The notes below the pieces were generated by a model. That model ran no database searches and was not told the origin of the DNA. It saw nothing but the letters and a program-made list of their open reading frames with translations. From CAIWCD01 sp043782365 (GTDB lineage Bacteria; Myxococcota; Myxococcia; Myxococcales; 40CM-4-68-19): 15,146 nucleotides of DNA. The first letter of the stretch is position 1. Each line of letters opens with the position of its first letter. This document shows, piece by piece, positions 1 through 8,364 of this stretch. Both the position numbers and the translations under genes were made by a program. The stretch lies in NCBI GenBank assembly GCA_043782365.1, contig JAYWAO010000223.1, positions 1 through 15,146 on the forward strand, written 5' to 3'.

Positions 1-1
1 C

Positions 2-574
2 GAGTGGGGCGAGGTGGCGACGTCGCTCGGCGCGGCGCTGCTCGCGGTGATCGGCGGCGCGGCGGCGTTCGTCGGGTTCTACGGAGAGGGCGGCGAGGGC
101 GGGGAGGGCGACGCCGAGGACGCTCCGGGCGCCGCGGCAAAGGGTCGCGAGGGAGCGGTCGCCGAGCTGCGCGCGCGCTTTCCGGGTGCCGCGCTGGTGG
201 AGCGGCCGGCTGCGGTCCGCGCGCTCGGTGCGCTCCTGCGCGAGCGGCTCGCGGGGCGGCCGGGAGAGCCGATCGGCGTGCTGCTCAAGGGCACCCCACT
301 GCAGCTGAAAGTCTGGGAGGCGCTCCTGCGCATCCCCAGCGGGCAGCTGGTGAGCTACGGCGACGTCGCGCGCCTCGCTGGCTCGCCCTCGGCGGTCCGC
401 GCGGTGGGAACGGCCATCGGCGCCAACCCCCTTGCGGTGCTGATCCCCTGCCACCGGGTGCTGCGCTCGACGGGCGCGTTCGGCGGATATCGATGGGGAA
501 CGGCGCGCAAGGCCGCGCTGATCGGCCGCGAGCAGGTGTGGCGCGAGGGAGAGGGCAGGGGGCGCTCGACCTGA
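2..574 (+). CDS. Methylated-DNA--protein-cysteine S-methyltransferase domain (Ada/Ogt type), 5' end cut by window
   Basis: This is the C-terminal part of an O6-alkylguanine-DNA alkyltransferase, a suicide repair protein that moves the alkyl group from O6-methylguanine to its own cysteine. The signature IPCHRVL is present with the acceptor Cys encoded at 449-451. Before it lie a recognition-helix segment (SAVRAVGTAIGANP, with the helix Arg and the Asn hinge) and a winged-helix start (TPLQLKVWEALLRIPSGQLVSYGDVA). After it comes GGYRWG. The N-terminal alpha/beta subdomain is recognisable (LGAALLAVIGGAAAFVGFYG) but is followed by a Gly/Glu/Asp-rich linker. The frame is open to the left edge. A GTG at 14 exists but lacks a properly spaced ribosome site, so I treat the gene as truncated by the window. 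It could be the C-terminal half of an Ada-type activator with an AraC domain upstream, or a stand-alone Ogt; the visible part does not decide. Confidence 0.9.
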   Translation, partial: EWGEVATSLGAALLAVIGGAAAFVGFYGEGGEGGEGDAEDAPGAAAKGREGAVAELRARFPGAALVERPAAVRALGALLRERLAGRPGEPIGVLLKGTPLQLKVWEALLRIPSGQLVSYGDVARLAGSPSAVRAVGTAIGANPLAVLIPCHRVLRSTGAFGGYRWGTARKAALIGREQVWREGEGRGRST

Positions 575-662
575 GCGAGGCGGGCCGCGCCAGTTCCGGT
601 TGCGCCAGCTTCGCTCTGGCCCCACTCTAGAAGCCGACTTCCCAAAGCCCCAGGAGGGCCGC

Positions 663-2099
663 GTGGCGACGCACGAGCAGCCTGACGCGGTCCATTTCAC
701 CCTCGACGGTGAGCGCCTGGCGGGGCGGGCTTCTGACACGCTGGCCTCCGCGCTGCTGCGCGCCGGGACGACGACCTTCACCCGCTCGATCAAGTACCAC
801 CGGCCGCGCGGCCCGTTCTGCCTCTCGGGCGGCTGCGGGCAGTGTCTCGTCCGGGTGAACGGCGTGCCCTCGCTGCCCGCGTGCCGGGTGGAGCTGAAGG
901 CGGGGATGGCGTGCGAGCGGCAGAACGGGCCGCTCGGCTCGGTCGACTCGGACCTGTTCCGGGCAGTGGACTTCCTCTTTCCCGGCGGGCTCGACCACCA
1001 CCACCTCATGGTGCAGTCGCGCCTGCTCGGCAAGGTCACGCTGGAGGTGGCGCGCAGGCTCGCCGGACTCGGGACGCTGCCGGACCGGCCTGCGCCCGAG
1101 CGGCAGGGCTCGCTGCGCGCGGTCCCGCTGGTGGTGATCGGCGCGGGGCCTGCCGGGCTCGCGGCGGCGCAGGCTGCGCTCGAGGCCGGAGTGCCCGAAG
1201 GCGCGGGCGAGGAGACCCGCGTCCTGGTGCTGGAGCGCAACACCTCGGCAGGCGGCGCGGCTCGCCTCGGTCTCGCGGGGCTGGGCGCGGACGACCGCGG
1301 CGTCACCGAGCAGGCGCAGGCCGCGCGGCTCGCGGCCACGCCTGGCGCGGAGCTCCTCTTCAGGGCCGAGGTGGTAGGCCTCTACGCCGACGAGAGCCCG
1401 CTAGGCGACGCGCTGCTCGCCGTGCGGTTCCAAGGCCGCCTGCTCGCGGTGCGCGCGCGCCGGGTGGTGCTGGCAACCGGCGGCACGCCGCAGCCGCTGC
1501 CGTTCCCGGGCGTGGACCGGCCTGGGGTCTACGCGGCGCGCGGCCTGCTCGAGCTCTTCAAGCGCACCGGCGTGCGCGTCGGCGAGGCGCCGCACAGCCT
1601 GGCGGTGGTCGGCGAAGGGCCCGAGCTCTTGCTGGCCGCGAACGCGCTGCTGGCCGCGGGCTACGGGCTGGCGGCGGTGATCGACGCTGGCGGCGACGCG
1701 GTCGCTCCCTCCCAGCCGGACGGCGGCCTGTCGGTCCGCCGCGCGACTCCCATGCGCGTGCGCGGCAACCCGGCCGCCGAGCTGCAGGTAGAGGTCGCGG
1801 GGAAGGTGCAGCAGCTCCGCTGCGACGCGGTGGCCATCGCGCTGCCGCCCGCGCCGCTGCACGACCTCGCCACTTCGGTCGGCGCGCAGGCGGCGTTCGA
1901 CCAGGCGGTGGGCGGCTTCCCCGTGCACACCGACGAGCGCGGCCGCGCCTGGCCTGCCTGGCTCTTCGCGGCAGGCACCGCGGCAGGGGAGAGCGGGGCG
2001 GAGGCGCTGCTCTCGGGGGCGGCCGCCGGGCGCACCGCTGGAGGCGAGGCCGCGGCGCTGTCGGCGGCGGCGCAGGCGGGCGGCGCGGCAGTGGCGTAG
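663..2099 (+). CDS. [2Fe-2S] ferredoxin domain-FAD/NAD(P) oxidoreductase, HcnA-HcnB / SoxA N-terminal-like subunit
   Basis: Predicted electron-transfer subunit of a flavin amine/opine dehydrogenase. GTG at 663 is chosen because AGGAGG (652-657) lies 5 nt upstream; the frame is open further up, to 600. The 478-residue product starts with a plant-type [2Fe-2S] domain whose ligands are Cys53, Cys58, Cys61 and Cys74 (FCLSGGCGQC...LPAC), as in HcnA and the N-terminus of sarcosine oxidase alpha. Next is a pyridine-nucleotide-disulfide-reductase-like FAD domain with VVIGAGPAGLAAAQ at about 157-170 and ATGGTPQPLPFPGVDRPGVY further on. The second dinucleotide motif (AVVGEGPELLLAAN) is degenerate, so NAD binding is doubtful. 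The product stops after the FAD domain: the BFD-like [2Fe-2S] module that normally closes HcnB/OoxA is absent here and instead opens the next gene, 86 nt downstream. The two are probably co-transcribed. Substrate cannot be read from the sequence. Confidence 0.8.
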   Translation: MATHEQPDAVHFTLDGERLAGRASDTLASALLRAGTTTFTRSIKYHRPRGPFCLSGGCGQCLVRVNGVPSLPACRVELKAGMACERQNGPLGSVDSDLFRAVDFLFPGGLDHHHLMVQSRLLGKVTLEVARRLAGLGTLPDRPAPERQGSLRAVPLVVIGAGPAGLAAAQAALEAGVPEGAGEETRVLVLERNTSAGGAARLGLAGLGADDRGVTEQAQAARLAATPGAELLFRAEVVGLYADESPLGDALLAVRFQGRLLAVRARRVVLATGGTPQPLPFPGVDRPGVYAARGLLELFKRTGVRVGEAPHSLAVVGEGPELLLAANALLAAGYGLAAVIDAGGDAVAPSQPDGGLSVRRATPMRVRGNPAAELQVEVAGKVQQLRCDAVAIALPPAPLHDLATSVGAQAAFDQAVGGFPVHTDERGRAWPAWLFAAGTAAGESGAEALLSGAAAGRTAGGEAAALSAAAQAGGAAVA

Positions 2100-2143
2100 C
2101 GCGCGCCGAGTCAGCAGTGGAGGAGCGCTGAATCATTGCCGAT

Positions 2144-2152
2144 CGTTACCGA
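2144..2152 (+). other. Intergenic 9-mer CGTTACCGA (copy 1)
   Basis: CGTTACCGA occurs here in the 86-nt gap between the two oxidoreductase genes. The same 9-mer appears in reverse orientation at 3782-3790 and 8334-8342, also between genes. I did not find it inside a coding region of this window. No partner arm is next to this copy. Its function is unknown. Confidence 0.4.
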
Positions 2153-2185
2153 AAGCAGTACGCGCTGCAAGAACTGGAGGTCGCC

Positions 2186-3781
<1,596 letters not shown>

Positions 3782-3802
3782 TCGGTAACGGACGGTTACC
3801 AA
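3782..3802. repeat. Inverted repeat with CGTTACCGA-type arms
   Basis: Directly after the stop codon of the amine oxidoreductase gene, TCGGTAACG (3782-3790) faces GGTTACCAA (3794-3802). The core arms GGTAAC (3784-3789) and GTTACC (3795-3800) are perfect complements with a 5-nt loop. The left arm is the reverse complement of the 9-mer at 2144-2152. It could be an operator, the first part of a termination region, or a dispersed intergenic repeat. Confidence 0.45.
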
Positions 3803-3857
3803 GTGACCCGGGGTCGGCGACAGCGCCTTCGGGCGTCGCCACCAACCCCGAGGTCAC
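3803..3857. terminator. Bidirectional terminator hairpin with UUCG loop
   Basis: A long imperfect stem runs from GTGACC (3803-3808) to GGTCAC (3852-3857). An inner stem closes on a TTCG tetraloop at 3828-3831 (GCGCC before it, GGCGT after it), and CGGGGT pairs with ACCCCG in between with small bulges. It sits between two convergent genes ending at 3781 (+) and 3877 (-), so it can serve both. There is no clear U-tract, as is common in very GC-rich genomes. The structure was assigned by eye, not by energy calculation. Confidence 0.6.
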
Positions 3858-3876
3858 TCCCGCAGCGCGCGCCGGG

Positions 3877-6800
3877 CTACCGCTTGCGCCGCCGCAGGAG
3901 CAGCGCGAGCGCGCCGAGCGCGGGCCAGAGCGCCACGCCGCCGCTGGAGCAGCCGCCGCCGCCCGGGTTCGCCGCCGTCACGGTCAGGGTGGCCGGCGCC
4001 GAGCTCTCCACGCCGTCGCTGACGATGAGCTGGAACGTGTAGGTGCCCGCGGCGGTGAGCAGCACCGACGGCTTGGCCGACGACGTCTGGAAGGTCACGT
4101 TCGCGCCGGCGGTCTGACTCCAGGTGTAGCCGAGCGGGTCGTTGTCGGCGTCGGTCGAGCCGCTGCCGTCGAGCGTGGCCGTCGCGCCCGGGGCCACCGT
4201 CTGCGCCGCGCCGACCACCGCCACCGGGGCGTGGTTGCTGGGGGTGATGTTGATGTCGACCGTGGCCGGCGCCGACTTCAGCGCGCCGTCATCGACCACC
4301 AGCTGGAAGGTCAGCTTGGTGGCGACCTTCACGTTGGGCGCGGTGAAGGTGGGCTTGGCGGTGGCCGGGTTCCTCAGCGTGGCGGCCGTGCCCGCGGTCT
4401 GCTGCCAGGCGAAGTTGAGCGCGGTGCCGTCCGGGTCGGCCGAGGCGGAGCCGTCGAGCGTGACCACGGCGTGCGCCGCCACCGTCTGGGTCGGGCCCGG
4501 GTTGACCACGGGCGCGCGGTTACCCGGGTCGTAGACGCTGTCCTCGACGACCCCGACGTTGTCGGCCGAGGCGCGGTCGGGGCCTTGCGCCTTGAGGCCC
4601 ATGCCGCGCCGGGCGAACGCGCCCGTGAAGAGCTGCTGGTCCTTCGCGGTGGAGTCGCCCGCCAGGGCCGCCGCCAGCAGCGCGTCGCGCGCCTCGAGGA
4701 AGGTGGGGTTCGCGGGGGTGAGCTTGTAGGAGGCGACGATCAGGTTACGCATCCGGTCGCGCGCCTGGTCGAAGGTGTAGCGCGGATCGTTGAGCAGCGC
4801 CGCGTAGCACTCCCACAGCATGCTCGCCCACACCTCGCCGGTGTTGTGCACCTCGAAGTTGTTGGTCCCATCGTCGGGGTACGCGCTCGGCGCCGTGGTC
4901 GGGATCGGCGTGCCTCCCTGGACGTGCTTGAAGGTGAGCGGGTTCTTCGCCTTGTCGGTCGAGTAAGGAAAGCGGCGGATACCCCAGTAATAGGAAGTAG
5001 GGTTCCCGTTCTCGGCATATCCCGCGAGGCCATAGGCCCCCTGCCACTTGTCGTTTCCGGCGGCGTTCTTGTCCTCGGCGCGCACCACCATCAGCATCGC
5101 GTGGAAGTCGGCCCAGCCCTCGCCCATGCCGTTGGACATGTTGGTGCCCAGGCCGTTGGAGTCGAAGATCAGGCGGTGGTTGATGTAGTGGCCCCACTCG
5201 TGGGCGACGATGGTGTTGTCGATGGTGCCGTCGCGGTCGATGTCCACCACCCGGTGGATGCGCGCGGTGACGGTGGTGCCGGCGCCGAGCGCCGCCCGGA
5301 TCGAGGTGCCGAGCGGCTTCAAGATCAGCACTGCCGGGATGGTGAGGACCGCGTCCACCGCGGGCGTGGCGCCGCCCATCGCGCCCGGCGGCGTGCGGTC
5401 GTCGTTGACCACCACCACTCCAACCGCGCCCGCGTCCTGGGCCGCCTTCACCTTCGCGTCGAAGTTGCAGGTGCCGCGGTCGATCAGCGCCAACTTGCCC
5501 ACCAGCGCCGCGCCGTTGGTGATGGCGGTGCAGGCATCGGTGGCCGTACCGGACAGCGCGGCCGCGAGCGACTTGGTGACGTCGTAGGTGCCGGCCCCGA
5601 ACACAGCCCCGATGTTGGGGTAGTCGCCGGCCAGCGAGGCGGGCGCGGAGATGGTGATGGTGGTGGGCCCCGAGGTGCCGTTCCACGTGTACATCTGCAT
5701 GCGCGGCCGGCCGCCGTCGGACGGGGTCCGCATGTTGGCGTTGTCGGTGCCCGAGAAGTCCTGTGCCTCGGCGAGCAGCACGTCGTTCTCGACGCCGCCG
5801 CGGCCGTAGTTGCTGGCCTGCGCGTTGCCGGCCTTCTCGTCGAACCCGGCCAGGTAGTACCAGTCGTGATAGTAGTTCACGTTATAGAAGAGCTGGGTGA
5901 TCGCGGCCTTCTGCTGGTTCACGCTCGCCTTGGGCGGCTTGGTGGTGTCGTAGGTCCGGTCGAAGACTCCCGCGGCGGTGACGTCCGCCCGGAAGTCGGT
6001 GGTGGGGGTGAAGCCGTCGGCTCCGCCCAGATCGACGTAGGCGTCGGCGTTGTTGCCGTTCGTCTCGGTGGCGCCCGCAGGGAGCCAGGGGTCGTTCCTG
6101 GCCGCCGACGTGCTCGCCGAGAGCGCGGGCGAGTTCACCTGCGTGATCAGCTGCTGCGGCTGGAAGGCGGGCAGGTAGCCGTTGACCGGCAGTCCCGCCG
6201 GAAAAGGGGTGGCGCCATTGCCCTGCGGCCCGTCGTACGGGGTGCGCAGGCCGGTCGCGTCGGCATAGACGCGATATCCGAAGCCGTCATAGGCCGTCAG
6301 GTCGTGCCGCACCAGCACCGCGCCGGTCCCGGCCGAGATCACGTAGCGGTACGCGGCCGACTTGGTGGACCCCTCGCTGCCCACGATCAGCTCCACATAC
6401 CAGGCCGCCTCGTAGCGGTCGGCGTGGTGGAAGAGCACCTTCTTGGCGCGCGCGGGGCTCGAGAACCGCAGCGTCTGCGCCAGCGGCGAGCCGGCCGCGA
6501 GGTCGAACTCGAGATAGCCGCCCTGCTGCTCGCCCCGCGGCGCGAGGTCGGCCAGCGAGAGCTTCTGTCCGTGGAGATCGTCGAGGCCGGACGAGACCGC
6601 CTCGTGGGCCGCCAGCTTGAACGCGGGCGCCTCGGTGAGGGCCGCGCCGTCGCCGGTGATGGCGCCCGAGAGGCTCACCAGCCCGAGCGAGCGGTCCATC
6701 GCGACCTTCACCTCCTCGCGGTAGACCTCGACGCCGAAGAGCCGCTGCCCGAAGCGGGCGATCACCGGGCCGTCACCGAGGTCGTGCAGCTCGCGCAGGT

Positions 6801-7185
6801 CGAGAGAGGCGACGTCGCTCGAGGTCATCCGGTAGAGGTGCGCGTAGTCGCCCAGGTGCGCGCGCGCGGTGGCGACCGGGTCGAGGCGGGCCGAGGCCTT
6901 GCGGGCCACCTTCACTGCCAGTGAAGCCCGGTTCACACCCGACGACCAGAGGAACGACGGCACGCCGAGCACCTCGTGCTCGTGCACCGCCAGGTCCGGG
7001 CGCAGCAGCGCGCGGTCGGCGGCGGTGATCACCAGGAGGTGCGCGGCGCCCGCCTCGCCCTCGTGCGCGTCGATGGGTGCGAGCGGGGCGGGCGAGCGCT
7101 GCGCCGCAGCGGCGAGCAGCGGGAGAGGAAAGAGCAGGGCGAGCGCGGCGGCGCGCGCTGCGAGCGTCAACGGATTCGGCGACAA
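3877..7185 (-). CDS. Secreted M36 (fungalysin-type) zinc metalloprotease with PA insert, two Ig/PKD-like domains and MYXO-CTERM-like tail
   Basis: Predicted secreted or surface-anchored endopeptidase. I choose TTG at 7185 (1102 residues) because GGAGG lies 6 nt upstream; an in-frame TTG at 7200 would add five residues. The start gives a clean signal peptide (RAAALALLFPLPLLAAAAQ). A propeptide follows, then the M36 core: NYGRGGVENDVLLAEAQDFSG, RMQMYTW, zinc site HEWGH at residues about 662-666, and NGMGEGWADF carrying the third ligand. A protease-associated (PA) domain (ALIDRGTCNFDAKV, GVVVVNDD) is inserted at about 535-640, before the HEXXH helix. Two tandem Ig/PKD-like repeats (APVVNPGPTQTVAAHAVVTLDGSAS; APVAVVGAAQTVAPGATATLDGSGS) span about 888-1072. 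The C-terminus GGGGCSSGG, hydrophobic WPALGALALLL, RRRKR is a cysteine-containing sorting signal of MYXO-CTERM style, implying lipid or surface anchoring. Nutritional or predatory proteolysis is a reasonable role but is inferred. Confidence 0.9.
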   Translation of the reverse strand: MSPNPLTLAARAAALALLFPLPLLAAAAQRSPAPLAPIDAHEGEAGAAHLLVITAADRALLRPDLAVHEHEVLGVPSFLWSSGVNRASLAVKVARKASARLDPVATARAHLGDYAHLYRMTSSDVASLDLRELHDLGDGPVIARFGQRLFGVEVYREEVKVAMDRSLGLVSLSGAITGDGAALTEAPAFKLAAHEAVSSGLDDLHGQKLSLADLAPRGEQQGGYLEFDLAAGSPLAQTLRFSSPARAKKVLFHHADRYEAAWYVELIVGSEGSTKSAAYRYVISAGTGAVLVRHDLTAYDGFGYRVYADATGLRTPYDGPQGNGATPFPAGLPVNGYLPAFQPQQLITQVNSPALSASTSAARNDPWLPAGATETNGNNADAYVDLGGADGFTPTTDFRADVTAAGVFDRTYDTTKPPKASVNQQKAAITQLFYNVNYYHDWYYLAGFDEKAGNAQASNYGRGGVENDVLLAEAQDFSGTDNANMRTPSDGGRPRMQMYTWNGTSGPTTITISAPASLAGDYPNIGAVFGAGTYDVTKSLAAALSGTATDACTAITNGAALVGKLALIDRGTCNFDAKVKAAQDAGAVGVVVVNDDRTPPGAMGGATPAVDAVLTIPAVLILKPLGTSIRAALGAGTTVTARIHRVVDIDRDGTIDNTIVAHEWGHYINHRLIFDSNGLGTNMSNGMGEGWADFHAMLMVVRAEDKNAAGNDKWQGAYGLAGYAENGNPTSYYWGIRRFPYSTDKAKNPLTFKHVQGGTPIPTTAPSAYPDDGTNNFEVHNTGEVWASMLWECYAALLNDPRYTFDQARDRMRNLIVASYKLTPANPTFLEARDALLAAALAGDSTAKDQQLFTGAFARRGMGLKAQGPDRASADNVGVVEDSVYDPGNRAPVVNPGPTQTVAAHAVVTLDGSASADPDGTALNFAWQQTAGTAATLRNPATAKPTFTAPNVKVATKLTFQLVVDDGALKSAPATVDINITPSNHAPVAVVGAAQTVAPGATATLDGSGSTDADNDPLGYTWSQTAGANVTFQTSSAKPSVLLTAAGTYTFQLIVSDGVESSAPATLTVTAANPGGGGCSSGGVALWPALGALALLLRRRKR

Positions 7186-7237
7186 AGTGAGCCTCCACAA
7201 GGCCCGGCGCGGGCTGGCGCGCCGGAACGGGTGGAGG

Positions 7238-7267
7238 ACTGTAGTCGGTCGGACGGGTCCGTCTCAA
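7238..7267 (-). promoter_or_regulatory. Candidate sigma70-type promoter for the M36 protease
   Basis: On the minus strand TTGAGA (7267-7262, 5/6 to the -35 consensus) is followed after 18 nt by TACAGT (7243-7238, 4/6 to the -10 consensus), leaving about 45 nt of leader before the TTG start. It lies in the 148-nt gap shared with divergent proC. I see no equally good promoter for proC in this gap. A short inverted repeat GACGG-GT-CCGTC (7252-7263) lies inside the spacer and could be an operator, but it is weak. Confidence 0.35.
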
Positions 7268-7333
7268 GGATCCTCGCCGACAGGTGACCGATTGCGCGCT
7301 CCAGCGCCCACGGCCGGGTGTAGAGACTTCCCC

Positions 7334-8209
7334 ATGACCACCACCACCCCTGGCGGCGCGGCCGCCCCCTCGTCCGGCACGACGATCGGCAAGCGGCTCG
7401 GGTTCCTCGGCGTCGGCAACATGGGCGAGGCCCTGGTAAAGGGCCTCATCCTCTCCAGGGCGGCCCGGCCCGAAGAGGTGATGGTCTCGGCCCGGCGCCC
7501 GGAGCGGGTGGGCGAGCTGGAGGGCCTCTACGGCGTGCGCGGCGGCTCGAACCTCGAGGTGGCCCGCCACGCCGAGGTGCTGCTCTTCGCGGTCAAGCCG
7601 CAGATCCTCGACAAGGTCCTGCAGGAGGTGGCGCCCGTGCTGCGGCCCGACCAGCTGCTCATCTCGGTGGCGGCCGGCGTGCCGATCGCCGCGATGGAGC
7701 GCCGGCTGGCGGGTCCGATGCGGATCATCCGCACCATGCCCAACACGCCGGCCACGGTGGGCGCGGGCGCCACCGCCATCGCCGCCGGCGAGCACGCCAC
7801 CCAGGACGACCTCGCGGTCTCGCGCGCCATCTTCGGCTCGGTGGGGATCACCGTGCAGCTCGAGGAGTCGCAGCTCGACGCGGCCACGGGCCTCTCGGGG
7901 AGCGGGCCTGCCTACATCTTCCTCATCATCGAGGCGCTCGCTGACGCGGGCGTCAAAGTCGGCCTCTCGCGCCGCGCCGCCATGCAGCTCGCCGCCCAGA
8001 CGGTGCTCGGCTCGGCCAAGCTCTTGATGGAGAGCGGCCAGCACCCGGGCGTGCTCAAGGACGCGGTCACCAGCCCGGGCGGCACCGCCATCGCGGGCCT
8101 GCACACGCTGGAGGCCGGCGGCCTGCGCAACGTGCTGATGAACGCGGTGGAGGCGGCGACCCTCCGCGCGCGCCAGCTGGGCGAGGAGTTCCTCGCGCGC
8201 ATCAAGTAG
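7334..8209 (+). CDS. proC: Pyrroline-5-carboxylate reductase
   Basis: Catalyses the last step of proline synthesis, NAD(P)H-dependent reduction of pyrroline-5-carboxylate to L-proline, in the cytoplasm. The 291-residue product has the Rossmann motif GFLGVGNMGEAL (Gly26, Gly28, Gly31), LLFAVKPQ, IIRTMPNTPATVGAGATA, and the family signatures SGSGPAYIFLIIEALADAGVKVGLSR (from residue 188) and AVTSPGGTAIAGLHTLE. Length is slightly above the usual 265-275 because of about 20 extra Thr/Pro/Ala-rich N-terminal residues. ATG at 7334 is the only start near the family N-terminus, but no good Shine-Dalgarno precedes it (GTAGAGACTTCCCC), so weak or leaderless initiation is possible. The gene is divergent from the protease and convergent with the isomerase gene, so it is probably monocistronic. 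Confidence 0.95.
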   Translation: MTTTTPGGAAAPSSGTTIGKRLGFLGVGNMGEALVKGLILSRAARPEEVMVSARRPERVGELEGLYGVRGGSNLEVARHAEVLLFAVKPQILDKVLQEVAPVLRPDQLLISVAAGVPIAAMERRLAGPMRIIRTMPNTPATVGAGATAIAAGEHATQDDLAVSRAIFGSVGITVQLEESQLDAATGLSGSGPAYIFLIIEALADAGVKVGLSRRAAMQLAAQTVLGSAKLLMESGQHPGVLKDAVTSPGGTAIAGLHTLEAGGLRNVLMNAVEAATLRARQLGEEFLARIK

Positions 8210-8279
8210 CGCTGCTCCTCGTCTCCTCGCTTGCCGGCCATCGGTCGCCGCCGGTCGCTCGGGACCGCCCAAAAGCGCC

Positions 8280-8313
8280 GAGGGCCGCCCCCGCTCATGG
8301 CGGTGCGGCCCTC
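8280..8313. terminator. Strong bidirectional hairpin between proC and the PPIase gene
   Basis: GAGGGCCGC (8280-8288) and GCGGCCCTC (8305-8313) form a perfect 9-bp stem. It extends inward by CCGC (8291-8294) with GCGG (8300-8303), leaving a TCATG loop. The gap 8210-8364 between the two convergent genes otherwise holds only the GTTACCGA inverted repeat, so this hairpin probably ends transcription from both sides. No long U-tract is seen. Confidence 0.65.
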
Positions 8314-8323
8314 GTCACATCCA

Positions 8324-8342
8324 GGTTACCGAATCGGTAACG
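8324..8342. repeat. Palindrome GTTACCGA-A-TCGGTAAC
   Basis: GTTACCGA (8325-8332) and TCGGTAAC (8334-8341) are perfect 8-bp arms around a single A. The right half with its flanking G is the same 9-mer seen at 2144-2152 and 3782-3790. Here the arms face the opposite way from those at 3782-3802. It lies 22 nt beyond the stop codon of the isomerase gene. It may be an operator-like site or a dispersed intergenic repeat. Confidence 0.5.
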
Positions 8343-8364
8343 CCGTCCCCCAGCCCGCCGACGG

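Noticed and set aside
604..620. Small hairpin GCCAG-CTTCGCT-CTGGC after the methyltransferase gene
   Set aside because: Only 5 bp of stem with no U-tract; likely chance in GC-rich DNA, although it could be a weak terminator.
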